Source: Alsobacter soli (GTDB lineage Bacteria > Pseudomonadota > Alphaproteobacteria > Rhizobiales > Beijerinckiaceae). From it: a stretch of 64,000 bases of DNA. The DNA lies in assembly GCF_003004785.1 (NCBI RefSeq), contig NZ_PVZS01000002.1, positions 62,001 to 126,000 on the forward strand, in the 5' to 3' direction. A model generated the notes under the pieces. The model was not told the origin of the DNA. It was given only the letters and a program-made list of their open reading frames with translations, and ran no database searches. The translations under genes were made by a program, and so were the position numbers. This document shows, one piece after another, positions 41,991 through 50,843 of the stretch; within the stretch, counting starts at the first letter, position 1, and each line of letters starts with the position of its first letter.

Positions 41991-42581
41991 TTGCAAAGCC
42001 TCGCTTCCATCCGCAACGCCTTCGAGCGCTTCCTCGAATGGATCGTGATCGCCCTTGTCGGCGCGCTCACGATCCTGATCGTCCTTGGGGCCGCCTGCCG
42101 CTATCTCGGCGCCTCCCTGGTCTGGTACGACGAGACCGCGTCCATCGGTCTGGTTTGGCTGACCTATTACGGCAGCGCGCTGGCAGCCCTGAAGGGCGCT
42201 CACATCGGATTCGCCGGCCTGGTGAATGCCTTTCCGCCCAGGCTGCGCGTGGCCGCCACGATCTTCTCGGAGGCCTGCGTGTTCCTGTTTTTCGGCCTCC
42301 TGGCCTGGACGGGGTTCGAGGTGCTGGACGTGCTGGCCGGCGACCACATGGTGAGCCTGCCGGAGGTGCCTCTGCGGCTGACGCAGTCGTCCATCCCCAT
42401 CGGAGCCGTTCTTTTCATGATCGCCGAGGCGCTGCGCCTGCCGGAACTGCTCAAGGCCGCAGCGGGCGAGGGCTTCGTGGACCACGAGATCGAGGAGGCC
42501 CTGAACGCGGCCGAAGCCGACCGGTCCCAGGCTTCCGGCGCCGCGCTCGGCCGCGCCGTCACCGGGAGCGCGGCGCCATGA
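41991..42581 (+). CDS. TRAP transporter small permease, DctQ family
   Basis: A 196-residue inner-membrane protein with four hydrophobic segments. The motif SLVWYDETASIGLVWLTYYG after the first helices is the conserved W-x-(D/E)-E region of DctQ. The start appears to be a TTG at 41991 since no ATG or GTG is suitably placed; its ribosome site is poor. It ends in an Ala-rich cytoplasmic tail that overlaps the DctM start by 4 nt (ATGA). Confidence 0.88.
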   Translation: MQSLASIRNAFERFLEWIVIALVGALTILIVLGAACRYLGASLVWYDETASIGLVWLTYYGSALAALKGAHIGFAGLVNAFPPRLRVAATIFSEACVFLFFGLLAWTGFEVLDVLAGDHMVSLPEVPLRLTQSSIPIGAVLFMIAEALRLPELLKAAAGEGFVDHEIEEALNAAEADRSQASGAALGRAVTGSAAP

Positions 42582-43867
42582 CCATCGGCCTGATGCTTGC
42601 AGGCATGCTGGGCCTTGCGGCCCTGAACGTGCCGATTGCGGTCGCCCTGGGGCTGGTCGCGGTGCTCGCCATCGTGCTCACGCAGGGCGCAGGCATGCTG
42701 CCCAACGTCGCACTCGTCATGCACGAGGGCGCCGGGTCCTTCCCGCTGCTCGCCATCCCGCTTTTCGTGCTTGCGGGCGGCGTCATGAACGCCTCGTCGA
42801 TCTCGCGGCGGCTCATCGCCTTTGCGTCGGCCCTCGTGGGTTTTGTCCGCGGCGGCCTGTCCATGGTGGCCATCGCCACTTCGCTTTTCTTCGCCGAGAT
42901 CTCCGGCTCGGCGGTGGCCGACGTGGCGGCCCTGGGCAGCATCCTGATCCCGGCCATGCGCAAGCGCGGCTACTCCCGGGAGTTCTCGGCCGCGGTGTGC
43001 TCTTCGGCGGCCTCGCTCGCCATCATCATCCCGCCCTCCATTCCGATGGTGCTCTATGCCGTCATGGCGAACACCTCGGTGGTGAAGCTCTTCGTGGCGG
43101 GCTTCCTGCCGGGCCTGCTCGGCGCGATCGGCCTGGCGGTCGCCGCCTACGTGCAGGCGGTGCGCTACAATTTTCCCGTGGAGGAGCGCTTCGCCCTCGC
43201 CAACGTCTGGAAGACCTTCAAGGAGGCGATCTGGGCCTTTGTCCTGCCCCTCGTGATTCTCGGCGGCATGTTCGGCGGCTTCGTCACCGCCACGGAGGGC
43301 GCGGGCCTTGCGGTCGCGGCGGCGCTGTTCGTCAGCACCGTCGTGTACCGCGAGCTCAGCGGGCGGGAGTTGCGAAAGGCGCTGCTCGACGCGGGGCTTC
43401 AGACGGCCGTCGTGATGCTGCTGGTCGCCTCCTCCGCCCTCATCAGCACCTTCCTGACCGAGGCCAAGCTGCCGCAGGCCCTGGCGCACGCCGTCAGCGG
43501 CGTCACGACGAACAAATACGCGGTGCTGCTACTGCTCAACATAGCCTTCCTGATCCTGGGCATGTTCCTCCACTCGGCCGCCGCCATCATTCTGGTCGTG
43601 CCGATCGTGATGCCCATGGTCACCGCCGTCGGGATCGACCCGATTCACTTCGGCATGGTGGTGACGCTGAACCTCGCCATCGGCCAGCAGACGCCGCCCG
43701 TTGCCAGCGTCCTCATCGCCGCGTGCTCGATCGCCAAGGCGGACATCTGGGAGACCACGAAGGTCAACCTGCCCTTCATCCTGGCCTTGGTGCTCGTGCT
43801 CCTGCTGTGCACCTATGTGCCGGCACTGTCGCTGCTGCTGGTGGACTATTTCTACGGCGGACGCTGA
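42578..43867 (+). CDS. TRAP transporter large permease, DctM family
   Basis: A 429-residue membrane protein with about twelve segments. DctM landmarks: AIPLFVLAGGVMNASSISRR, FAEISGSAVADVAALGSI, AAVCSSAASLAIIIPPSIPM and the second-half repeat with GQQTPPVASVLIAAC. It forms the sodium-driven carboxylate channel with the small permease. It is the last gene of the operon. Confidence 0.94.
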   Translation: MTIGLMLAGMLGLAALNVPIAVALGLVAVLAIVLTQGAGMLPNVALVMHEGAGSFPLLAIPLFVLAGGVMNASSISRRLIAFASALVGFVRGGLSMVAIATSLFFAEISGSAVADVAALGSILIPAMRKRGYSREFSAAVCSSAASLAIIIPPSIPMVLYAVMANTSVVKLFVAGFLPGLLGAIGLAVAAYVQAVRYNFPVEERFALANVWKTFKEAIWAFVLPLVILGGMFGGFVTATEGAGLAVAAALFVSTVVYRELSGRELRKALLDAGLQTAVVMLLVASSALISTFLTEAKLPQALAHAVSGVTTNKYAVLLLLNIAFLILGMFLHSAAAIILVVPIVMPMVTAVGIDPIHFGMVVTLNLAIGQQTPPVASVLIAACSIAKADIWETTKVNLPFILALVLVLLLCTYVPALSLLLVDYFYGGR

Positions 43868-44106
43868 GGGGGGCGGCCACCGGAACAAGCGGGGCTGGGC
43901 CCCGGCCGAGGACGACTGCGCCCCGCGCCTGAGGTTTCAGCCATCGTCAGCGCCCGGAGGGAAGGGGGCCAGCCGCCCGGGAATGCGAACAAAAGGACTC
44001 GTATTTTTTCCGATTAAAATCCCTTAACTTTAGCCCCGCTCGGAAACACCTTTTAGAAAGGTTTGCGGCAGGCTCTTAGCAACCGAGAGTTGCAGAGGGC
44101 CTCAAC
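43868..44106. other. Intergenic region with AT-rich promoter for the TadG-like gene
   Basis: The 239 bp are GC-rich up to 43985, then AT-rich at 44000-44035 (ATTTTTTCCGATTAAAATCC), a likely promoter. The small inverted pair CCTTT-TAG-AAAGG sits at 44049-44061. The ribosome site GAGGG lies at about 44095. Confidence 0.4.
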
Positions 44107-45312
44107 GTGCGTGCATTGCAAGCCTTTCGCCGGGATGTCGCCGGCTCCGCTGCGATCGTCTTCGCCGTCGCCAGCGTTCCCATGACCGCCGTGGTGGCGG
44201 GCGCAGTCGACTTCTCCAAGGCATACGCCGTGCAGATGAAGCTGCAGGCCGAGGCCGACGCCGCCGCGCTGCGCGTCTCCAGCATGGGCGCGCTGGCCAC
44301 GGGCGCCCAGCGGCTCAGCGCCGCCCAGGCCATGTTCACCGACGCGTCGGCCGGCGCCCCCGCCGTGAACGTCGCCTGGGATGGCCAGACCACGACCGTC
44401 ACGGCCAGCCTCGACGTCCGCACGTCGATGCTGGGCATCGCCGGCATCGCGACCATCCCGGCCCGCGTGAAATCCTCCGCCAAGCCGACCCGCAGCGGGC
44501 CCTCCTCCTGCGTCCTGGCCCTGAACCGCTCGGTCAGCGGCGCGATCACCATCTCGGGCTCGTCCACGCTGGCGGCCGACGGCTGCGCCCTCTACAGCAA
44601 TTCGGCGAGCCCCAGCGCCATCTCCATCCAGGGCGGCGCGGTCGTCAGCGCGGCCGGGTTCTGCGCGGTTGGAGGCGTCGCCGGAGGAACCGGGCTCACG
44701 CCCGCGCCGCTGACGGGGTGCTTCCCGGTCTCCGACCCCTTCGCCGCCCTGCCGGCCGCCTCCGGAAGCGGCTGCGCCTACAACAACATGCAGGTGCAGC
44801 CGAGCCAGACCAAGGCGCTCGGGCCGGGCGTCTATTGCGGCGGCCTGACCATCAAGGGGACGGTCACCCTCTCGCCGGGCGTCTACATCATCAAGGACGG
44901 CCCGCTCACCCTCAACAGCCAGGGCAGCGTCTCGGGCTCCGGCGTCACCTTCTACATGACGGGGAGCAACGCAGGCTTCACGCTCAACGCCGGGGGCACC
45001 ATCAATCTCTCAGCCCCGACGAGCGGCACCTATTCGGGCATGCTGCTCGTGCAGGACAAGGCGTCCAACGTGGGCGCCGGCAACACCCTGAACGGCGGCG
45101 CCAACATGACCCTCACGGGCGCCATCTATACGCCCACCCAGACGCTCACCCTCAACGGCGGCAGCAGCTTCGGCCAGTCGAGCGCGTTCATGCCGATCAT
45201 CGCCGACCAGATCAAGTTCGCCGGCTCCACGACGACCAGGGTGGACACGAGCAAGATGCAGCCTTCGCAGCCGCTGGCCACCCTCCAGAACGGCTCCAAG
45301 CTGGTGCAGTAG
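44107..45312 (+). CDS. TadE/TadG-like pilus-assembly protein with Gly/Ser-rich repeat domain
   Basis: A 401-residue protein. The N-terminus (FRRDVAGSAAIVFAVASVPM, then AVDFSKAYAVQMKLQAEADAAAL) is the transmembrane and Tad-like region of TadG proteins. Residues 140-400 are rich in Gly, Ser, Thr and Asn with repeated short strands (NGGANMTLTGAIYTPTQTL), resembling a beta-solenoid, with Cys at intervals. It probably faces the periplasm. GTG at 44107 follows a GAGGG. No other tad or flp gene is nearby, so it is a solitary member. Confidence 0.8.
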   Translation: MRALQAFRRDVAGSAAIVFAVASVPMTAVVAGAVDFSKAYAVQMKLQAEADAAALRVSSMGALATGAQRLSAAQAMFTDASAGAPAVNVAWDGQTTTVTASLDVRTSMLGIAGIATIPARVKSSAKPTRSGPSSCVLALNRSVSGAITISGSSTLAADGCALYSNSASPSAISIQGGAVVSAAGFCAVGGVAGGTGLTPAPLTGCFPVSDPFAALPAASGSGCAYNNMQVQPSQTKALGPGVYCGGLTIKGTVTLSPGVYIIKDGPLTLNSQGSVSGSGVTFYMTGSNAGFTLNAGGTINLSAPTSGTYSGMLLVQDKASNVGAGNTLNGGANMTLTGAIYTPTQTLTLNGGSSFGQSSAFMPIIADQIKFAGSTTTRVDTSKMQPSQPLATLQNGSKLVQ

Positions 45313-45317
45313 CAAGC

Positions 45318-45344
45318 GCAGCCTCCGCCCCGGGCGGGGGCTGC
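45318..45344 (+). terminator. GC-rich stem-loop after the TadG-like gene
   Basis: GCAGCCTCCGCC pairs with GGCGGGGGCTGC (twelve pairs, one G-T, three-base loop) six nt after the stop codon. No T-run follows. The position directly behind the stop supports a termination or 3'-end stabilising role. Confidence 0.55.
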
Positions 45345-45417
45345 GAAACGCGGTTCCGCTGGAACAGGCTCGGCCTTCGCCCGTTGCCATGCCTCCAAAC
45401 ACGAGAAGGAGGCGAAC

Positions 45418-45906
45418 ATGGCTGAGAACGAAGGCGCCGGCACGGGCGCGTTGGGCAATGTCACCGACATGGCGTCCAGGGCTGCCGATACGGCGCGCCA
45501 GAAGGTCAGCGACGCCACGGACGCGGTGCGCAACATGTCGACGGACGATGCGGCGCGCATGGCCCGCCAGGGCGGCGAATACGCCTATGACACGGTGACG
45601 TCGCATCCTTTCGCGACGGCCGCCATCGGGGCCCTCGTGGCCTATGCGCTGTTCCGGCCGAGCCGGTCGTCCGACTACGATTTCCGGCCGCAGTACCGCC
45701 AGGCGCGCGACATGGCCCGCGACATGGCGAGCGACTACGCCGATCAGGCCCGCAGCCGCTTTGGCGACTATGACTTCAGCGGCGCCTACGACATGGGGCG
45801 CGACTACGCCAACCGGCTGAGCAGCCAGGCTTCCAAGGAGCCGCTCGCCGCCGCGGTCGGCGTGGGTCTGGTCGCCTGCATGTTGATGTCGCTGATGCGC
45901 AAGTAG
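45418..45906 (+). CDS. Membrane-anchored helical protein, DUF883/ElaB-like
   Basis: A 162-residue protein. An amphipathic, Ala/Asp-rich N-terminus (VTDMASRAADTARQKVSDAT) is followed by a hydrophobic patch HPFATAAIGALVAYALF (about 62-78), a charged Asp/Arg/Tyr-rich middle (DYDFRPQYRQARDMARDM) and a second hydrophobic end AAAVGVGLVACMLMSLM. It resembles DUF883/YqjD-type stress proteins that anchor at the inner membrane, but has two hydrophobic segments. AAGGAGG precedes the ATG. Confidence 0.8.
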   Translation: MAENEGAGTGALGNVTDMASRAADTARQKVSDATDAVRNMSTDDAARMARQGGEYAYDTVTSHPFATAAIGALVAYALFRPSRSSDYDFRPQYRQARDMARDMASDYADQARSRFGDYDFSGAYDMGRDYANRLSSQASKEPLAAAVGVGLVACMLMSLMRK

Positions 45907-45912
45907 GGGCAA

Positions 45913-45937
45913 GCGCCCCCGGCGATCCCGGGGGCGC
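45913..45937. terminator. Strong hairpin between convergent genes
   Basis: GCGCCCCCGG pairs with CCGGGGGCGC around a five-base loop, between the stops of the DUF883-like gene (plus) and the transglycosylase gene (minus). It is a likely bidirectional terminator, although no clear T-run follows on either side. Confidence 0.6.
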
Positions 45938-45943
45938 GCCTCG

Positions 45944-46738
45944 TCAGTCGATCTGGCTGGCGATATGCGCGATGGCGCGCTGGTACACTGACGCCGCGTT
46001 CCAGGCCTGGATGGCGGCGAAGTTGGCTTCGCCCGGCTGGTAGCCCGCGCCGGCGCGCCAGCCGTGGGCCTTGAGGAAGTTCGCCGTGGAGGCCAGCGCG
46101 TTGGCGGTGACGTCCAGGTTTCCGCCCACGCCATAGTTGAGGATGTTCTTCGGCATGAACTGGGTCTGGCCGATCTCGCCGTGCATGGACCCGCGCGTGC
46201 TGGCCGTCAGGATGCCCCGGTCGACCAGGGTGAGCGCGGCGTAGAGCTGGTCGGTGAAGAAGGCGGACCGCCGGCAGTCATACGCCAGCGTGGCTACGGC
46301 CGAGAGCGTGTTCTGGTTGCCGCGCTGGGAGCCGAAGGCGGTCTCCATGCCCCAGATCGCGATCAGCGGGCCAGGCGGCACGCCGTAGCGCTGCTCGATG
46401 GATGCGAACATGGCCGAATGCGACTGCTTAAGGCTGCGTCCGCGCGACACGATCGCCGCGCCGCCGCGCTTCGCGAGGAACTGGTCCAGCGACAGGCGGA
46501 AGCTGTGTTGCCCGCGGTCCGCCGCGATGGTGGCCGTGGCGTAGTGCGTGCTCATCAGGGCGGAGATGGCCGTTGGCCCCACGCCCCGCGCCCGCGCCTC
46601 GCTGGCGAATTCCTGCTTCCAGGCCTCGAACCCCCCTGCGGAGTTGCCGCACTGGGCGGCCCCCGCGGCTGTCGCAGTCCCGACGAGCGAGACCAGGGCT
46701 GCGAAGGGGACCATGGTCCAACGGGCGTGGAGACGCAT
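45944..46738 (-). CDS. Lytic murein transglycosylase, MltB/SltB type
   Basis: A 264-residue secreted enzyme. The signal peptide is within residues 1-29 (FAALVSLVGTATAAGAA). The catalytic Glu is in LIAIWGMETAFGSQRGNQNT, and the family motifs LATLAYD-like VATLAYDCRR, GEIGQTQFMPKNILNYGVGG and NFLKAHGW follow. It cleaves peptidoglycan between MurNAc and GlcNAc with 1,6-anhydro formation. Compared with full MltB it lacks the C-terminal peptidoglycan-binding domain. AAAGGAG precedes ATG 46738. Confidence 0.92.
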   Translation of the reverse strand: MRLHARWTMVPFAALVSLVGTATAAGAAQCGNSAGGFEAWKQEFASEARARGVGPTAISALMSTHYATATIAADRGQHSFRLSLDQFLAKRGGAAIVSRGRSLKQSHSAMFASIEQRYGVPPGPLIAIWGMETAFGSQRGNQNTLSAVATLAYDCRRSAFFTDQLYAALTLVDRGILTASTRGSMHGEIGQTQFMPKNILNYGVGGNLDVTANALASTANFLKAHGWRAGAGYQPGEANFAAIQAWNAASVYQRAIAHIASQID

Positions 46739-46941
46739 GCAGAACTCCTTTGTGCCGTCCAACAAGGGCGAGGCGAACGCCTCGATGCCGCCAGGGGGCT
46801 GACGACGCTCAGGTATTCTCGAATCGGAGTGAGGCCCTGTCAAAGCGCAGCAGCCAGCCCAACACCGCATGGTTAGCGCGCCGAGGATCGTGTGCTCGGC
46901 CACTTCAGCGCGACAAGGCTGTGCCGCGACCGCTCTGGAAA

Positions 46942-47145
46942 TCAGCCGAGCACCACGACCAGGGTCGCGGTCCCATGCTCAGCGTCTCTGGCCAGGCGCC
47001 AACCGGCTCCTTGCCTCATGGCGAGATCCGTCCAGATGGCCAAGTCTTCAAAAACGTGGGCGACGCGCTCGATCGCAACTGGAGCGTCCCCGCCCACCTC
47101 GTCGCGAAGCTCCTCCAGCTCGGCGATCAGGTCGGAGATCGTCAT
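46942..47145 (-). CDS. Small protein of unknown function, 67 residues
   Basis: ATG 47145 with GAGGAGG seven bases upstream. The protein TISDLIAELEELRDEVGGDA followed by PVAIERVAHVFEDLAIW is acidic and has the look of a small ligand- or nucleic-acid-associated fold with beta strands at the end (GTATLVVVLG). It lies 37 nt downstream of the DUF3303-like gene and is probably co-transcribed with it. No named family is recognised. Confidence 0.65.
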   Translation of the reverse strand: MTISDLIAELEELRDEVGGDAPVAIERVAHVFEDLAIWTDLAMRQGAGWRLARDAEHGTATLVVVLG

Positions 47146-47182
47146 CGGGAAGCCTCCTCGCGCCTGCTTGAGGCGCTTTCGA

Positions 47183-47500
47183 TCAATGCCGCTGAAGCAA
47201 CTGCTCTCGCATATGCACGCCTTCAGCCCCCACCTTGGTGGCCGTGGTCACGTCGATCACAGGCTCGATCTCGACCTTGAATGTCGAGTAGATCGTGGAG
47301 ATCCTGTGCAAGTTGGCGAGATCGCTCGTCTCCACGACCATGTACCCGCTGAACGTGCCGACTCGAGTGAGGAACTGGTGAATCGTGACGTCTGGGCCGA
47401 CATCCCAGTGGCTGAACAAGGCCAGGATTCGCTTCTGTGCGTCATCATAAGCCGACGGGGACCCCTGAGGCTTCTCGCTCCACTTGAGCATGAAGAGCAT
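47183..47500 (-). CDS. DUF3303-like small protein
   Basis: A 105-residue ferredoxin-like protein. It starts LFMLKWSEKPQGSPSAYDDA and contains the strand and turn VGTFSGYMVVETSDLANLHR, with FKVEIEPVID near the end, consistent with DUF3303 proteins (dimeric alpha-beta barrel relatives). Function unknown. GGAGGAA precedes ATG 47500. It lies between xthA and a small gene on the same strand; possible cotranscription. Confidence 0.65.
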   Translation of the reverse strand: MLFMLKWSEKPQGSPSAYDDAQKRILALFSHWDVGPDVTIHQFLTRVGTFSGYMVVETSDLANLHRISTIYSTFKVEIEPVIDVTTATKVGAEGVHMREQLLQRH

Positions 47501-47622
47501 GGCTTCCTCCTGCTGGATGAATGCCGGCGGCAGTCTCACACGGTCCCATGTAGCTCGCCATTTTGCCAACAGAGGTAGTCGAGCCCGGGCTGGCTCCGCC
47601 CGGCGGTCAAACAGCTGCCGCG

Positions 47623-48414
47623 TCACTCAGGTCCGTCGCCCGGTTCGGCAAGCTGGATCCAGACCGGCGCATGATCGCTCGCCTTCTCCCAGCCGCGCAC
47701 GTGCCTGTCCACGTCGGCTGCGCGCACCTGGTCCTGGAGGGCGGGGCCGACCAGGAGGTGGTCGATGCGAAGCCCGGCGTCGCGTCCGAACGCGTTCCGG
47801 AAGTAGTCCCAGAACGTGTAGATGCGTTCATCCGGATGGAGCGCCCTCAGGCAATCTGTCCACCCCTGGGCGACAAGCTCGGCGTAGGCGTCCCGGACCT
47901 CGGGGCGGAACAGAGCGTCATCGCGCCAGCGCTCCGGCTTGTAGACGTCCAGGTCGGTCGGCATCACGTTGAAGTCGCCGGCCAGCACGACCGGGATGTC
48001 GTGCGCAAGCAGGTCAGCCGCGTAATTTTTCAGCCTGTCGAACCAGCGCAGCTTGTAGTCGAATTTCGGTCCGGGAGCCGGGTTGCCGTTGGGCAGGTAG
48101 AGGCAGCCGACGAGGACGCCGGCCACCACCCCTTCGATGTACCGGCTCTGTTCATCCTCCGGATCGCCCGGAAGGCCGCGACGTGTTTCCTGCGGGGCGA
48201 CGCCCCTGGCCAGCAATGCGACTCCGTTCCAGCTCTTCTGGCCCTGCCAGATCGCGCCATAGCCCGCCTTCTCCAGCGCGGCGGCCGGAAACTTCTCCTG
48301 CGGCGCCTTGAGCTCCTGCAGGCAGACCACCTCGGGCTTTGCTTCCTCAAGCCAGCGTAGAAGAACCGGCAGGCGCCCGTTGACGCCATTGACGTTGAAA
48401 GTGGCGAGCTTCAA
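47623..48414 (-). CDS. xthA: Exodeoxyribonuclease III
   Basis: A 263-residue exonuclease/AP-endonuclease of the EEP superfamily. KLATFNVNGVNGRL (Mg-binding Asn), VVCLQELKAP (metal Glu), VVLAGDFNVMPTDLDVY (catalytic Asp-Asn), RIDHLLVG and the final SDHAPVW are all present. It removes nucleotides 3' to 5' and incises abasic sites during base-excision repair. Confidence 0.95.
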   Translation of the reverse strand: MKLATFNVNGVNGRLPVLLRWLEEAKPEVVCLQELKAPQEKFPAAALEKAGYGAIWQGQKSWNGVALLARGVAPQETRRGLPGDPEDEQSRYIEGVVAGVLVGCLYLPNGNPAPGPKFDYKLRWFDRLKNYAADLLAHDIPVVLAGDFNVMPTDLDVYKPERWRDDALFRPEVRDAYAELVAQGWTDCLRALHPDERIYTFWDYFRNAFGRDAGLRIDHLLVGPALQDQVRAADVDRHVRGWEKASDHAPVWIQLAEPGDGPE

Positions 48415-48592
48415 GCCTGTCCAACTCCGAACGCCAGGGCGACCCTGGCCAGAAACCCTTTCTCAATCGCGCGCGCGACAGCATCGTTCCGGCCCTTGAG
48501 GCCTCGTGCGGGCGGCTCCCGCCCCGAAATCCGCCACCATGTCCCCCAATTCGTTAGGCGCTCCATCGGAGCGCGCCCCAAGGAGCCCTCGC

Positions 48593-49480
48593 GTGACCGA
48601 CCTGATGACTCGCCGCACCCTTGTCGTTCGGAGCGTGGCCGCGACGGCTGCCCTCGCTTTGCCTCCGGCCGCCATGGCCGAAACGGCCGATCCGCTGGTC
48701 GCCACGATCCGCGAGGTTGAAGCACGACTGGGCGCCCGGGTCGGCGCCAGCGTGTTTGAAGTCGGGTCAGGGCGTCGCTGGTCGCACAGGGCTGAAGAGC
48801 GCTTTCCGATCGCGAGCACCTTCAAGGCGTTCGCGTGCGCCGCGCTGCTCGCCCGCGTTGACGGCGGCCAAAAGCGGCTGGGCGATGAGGTTGCGATCAG
48901 AAGCAGCGACCTCGTCACGTATTCGCCCGTGGTCGAGAAGCATGTCGGCGGCGCCATGACGCTCGGCGACCTGTGCGCGGCCGCGACGGCTCTGAGCGAC
49001 AACGCGGCCGGCAACCTCATACTCGACAACATCGGCGGGCCCGCAGGGCTGACAGCCTTCATGCGCGGCATCGGCGACGAGGCGACCCGTCTGGACCGCC
49101 GCGAGACCGAGCTGAACGAAGCGGCGCCAGGCGATCCCCGCGACACCACGACCCCTGCCGCCGCCGCGGACAGCCTGCGCAAGCTCCTCCTGGGCGACGT
49201 GCTCTCCCCGAAATCCCGCAGGCAGCTCCAGGATTGGCTTGTGGCCAATCAGGTCGGTGGCCCGCTTCTGCGAGCGAGCCTGCCCCAGGGTTGGCGGATC
49301 GCCGATCGCACCGGGGCTGGAGGGCGCGGCACGCGAAACGTGCTCGCGGCGATCTGGCCCCCGGGACGGGAGCCTGTGTGCGCCGCGATCTACCTCACCG
49401 GGACAGAGGCCTCGATGGACGCGCGCAACGCCGCCATCGCCGAGATCGGCCGCACCCTCGTCGGAGTCCTGCGGGCCTGA
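48593..49480 (+). CDS. Class A beta-lactamase with RTG triad
   Basis: A 295-residue serine beta-lactamase from the GTG at 48593, supported by AAGGAG seven bases upstream; it starts VTDLMTRRTLVVRSVAATAA, a twin-arginine-like signal. The catalytic motifs are S75-T-F-K78, S135-D-N137, E171-x-x-L-N (the Ambler 166 Glu) and R239-T-G in place of the usual KTG. An Arg at that position occurs in carbenicillin-hydrolysing PSE/CARB enzymes (family knowledge). The substrate range cannot be predicted. No ampR-type regulator or mobile element is adjacent, so it looks chromosomal. Confidence 0.92.
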   Translation: MTDLMTRRTLVVRSVAATAALALPPAAMAETADPLVATIREVEARLGARVGASVFEVGSGRRWSHRAEERFPIASTFKAFACAALLARVDGGQKRLGDEVAIRSSDLVTYSPVVEKHVGGAMTLGDLCAAATALSDNAAGNLILDNIGGPAGLTAFMRGIGDEATRLDRRETELNEAAPGDPRDTTTPAAAADSLRKLLLGDVLSPKSRRQLQDWLVANQVGGPLLRASLPQGWRIADRTGAGGRGTRNVLAAIWPPGREPVCAAIYLTGTEASMDARNAAIAEIGRTLVGVLRA

Positions 49481-49559
49481 GCCAACCCGTGCGCCGGCGG
49501 GCCCACCTCGGTCCGCGCGGGCGGAACCCGGCTTCTCCGCTGGAAGCGAGCGCGCCAGC

Positions 49560-50843
49560 CTAGCCGAACACCAGCTTCGGCAACCACGTGGTGAACGGCG
49601 GCCACAGCGTGATCGCGGCGAGAACGAGCAGCAGCGGGACGAGCCAAGGCAGGATGGCGCGCGACATCGTCTCGAACGACACGTCGGCGATGCGCGTCAC
49701 CACGAATAGCACCACCCCGATCGGCGGGTGGATGGTGCCCAGGATGAGGTTGAGGATCACCATGACGCCGAACTGGGTCGGGTCGATGCCATAGCTCAGC
49801 GCCGCCGGAACCAGGATCGGGATCAGGATCAGCATCGCCGCCAGCGCCTCCATGAAGCAGCCGATGACGAGCAGCAGGAGGTTGCACAGCAGCAGGAACG
49901 CGACCGGGCTGTGGATGGTGTGGACGATCATCGGCGCCAGGGTCTGGGGCAGCCGGGAAATCGACATGCACCAGCCGAGCGCGCCGGCCGCCATCACCAG
50001 CACCGTCACCAGGCCGGTGGTCTCGACCGTGTCGACCAGGATCGGGCCGAGGTCCTTCACCTCGAGCGTGCGGTAGACGACGAAGCCGAGAAACAAGGCC
50101 CACAGGCAGGCGGCCGCGGCGGCCTCCGTTGGCGTGAACACGCCCGAGAACATCCCGCCGAGGATCAGGGCAGGCGTCATCAAGGCACCGGAGCCGCGCA
50201 GGAAGGTGCGCCAGATTTCGCCCCATCCGGCGAAAGGCTTGCGCGCCATGCCCTCGCGTCGCGCCACGATGCTGACCATGACCATGAGCGCCAGGCCCAT
50301 GAGCACCCCGGGAATCAGCCCGCCGATGAACAGCCGGCCGATCGAAGCGTCGGCCGAGACGCCGTAGATCACCATCGGCAGCGACGGCGGGATGATCGGC
50401 CCGATGGTCGCGGCCGCCGCTGTGATGGCGGCCGCCGTCTCGGGCTTGTAGCCGGCCTTGGTCATGGCGCGGATCTCGATCGCGCCCGAACCTGCTGCGT
50501 CGGCCACGGCGGAGCCCACCATGCCGGCGAAGATCATGCTGGTGAGAATGCTGGCGTGGGCGTAGCCGCCCCGGACCCATCCGATCACCGCGCTGGCGAA
50601 GGCGACGATGCGGTCCGTGATCTGCGCCCGCGCCAGGATGTTGCCCATCAGGATGAACAGCGGCGCCGCCACGATGGGAAAGGAATTCATGGCGCCGGCC
50701 ATCTTCTGCGGCAGCAGGGTGACCGGCACTCCTCCGAAGTAAAGGAACGCCAGCGCCGCGATGGTCATCGATGCGTAGAGCGGCATGCCGGCGACGATGG
50801 CGATGAGCCACGCGCCGGAGATCTTCAGCATCAGGGCGATCAT
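49560..50843 (-). CDS. TRAP transporter large permease, DctM family
   Basis: A 427-residue membrane protein with about twelve segments. SFPIVAAPLFILMGNILARA, SAVADAAGSGAIEIRAMTKAGY, AAAATIGPIIPPSLPMVIYG and the repeat LNLILGTIHPPIGVVLFVVT are DctM motifs. The start ATG overlaps the DctQ-type stop (ATGA). It is the last gene of the operon. Confidence 0.94.
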   Translation of the reverse strand: MIALMLKISGAWLIAIVAGMPLYASMTIAALAFLYFGGVPVTLLPQKMAGAMNSFPIVAAPLFILMGNILARAQITDRIVAFASAVIGWVRGGYAHASILTSMIFAGMVGSAVADAAGSGAIEIRAMTKAGYKPETAAAITAAAATIGPIIPPSLPMVIYGVSADASIGRLFIGGLIPGVLMGLALMVMVSIVARREGMARKPFAGWGEIWRTFLRGSGALMTPALILGGMFSGVFTPTEAAAAACLWALFLGFVVYRTLEVKDLGPILVDTVETTGLVTVLVMAAGALGWCMSISRLPQTLAPMIVHTIHSPVAFLLLCNLLLLVIGCFMEALAAMLILIPILVPAALSYGIDPTQFGVMVILNLILGTIHPPIGVVLFVVTRIADVSFETMSRAILPWLVPLLLVLAAITLWPPFTTWLPKLVFG

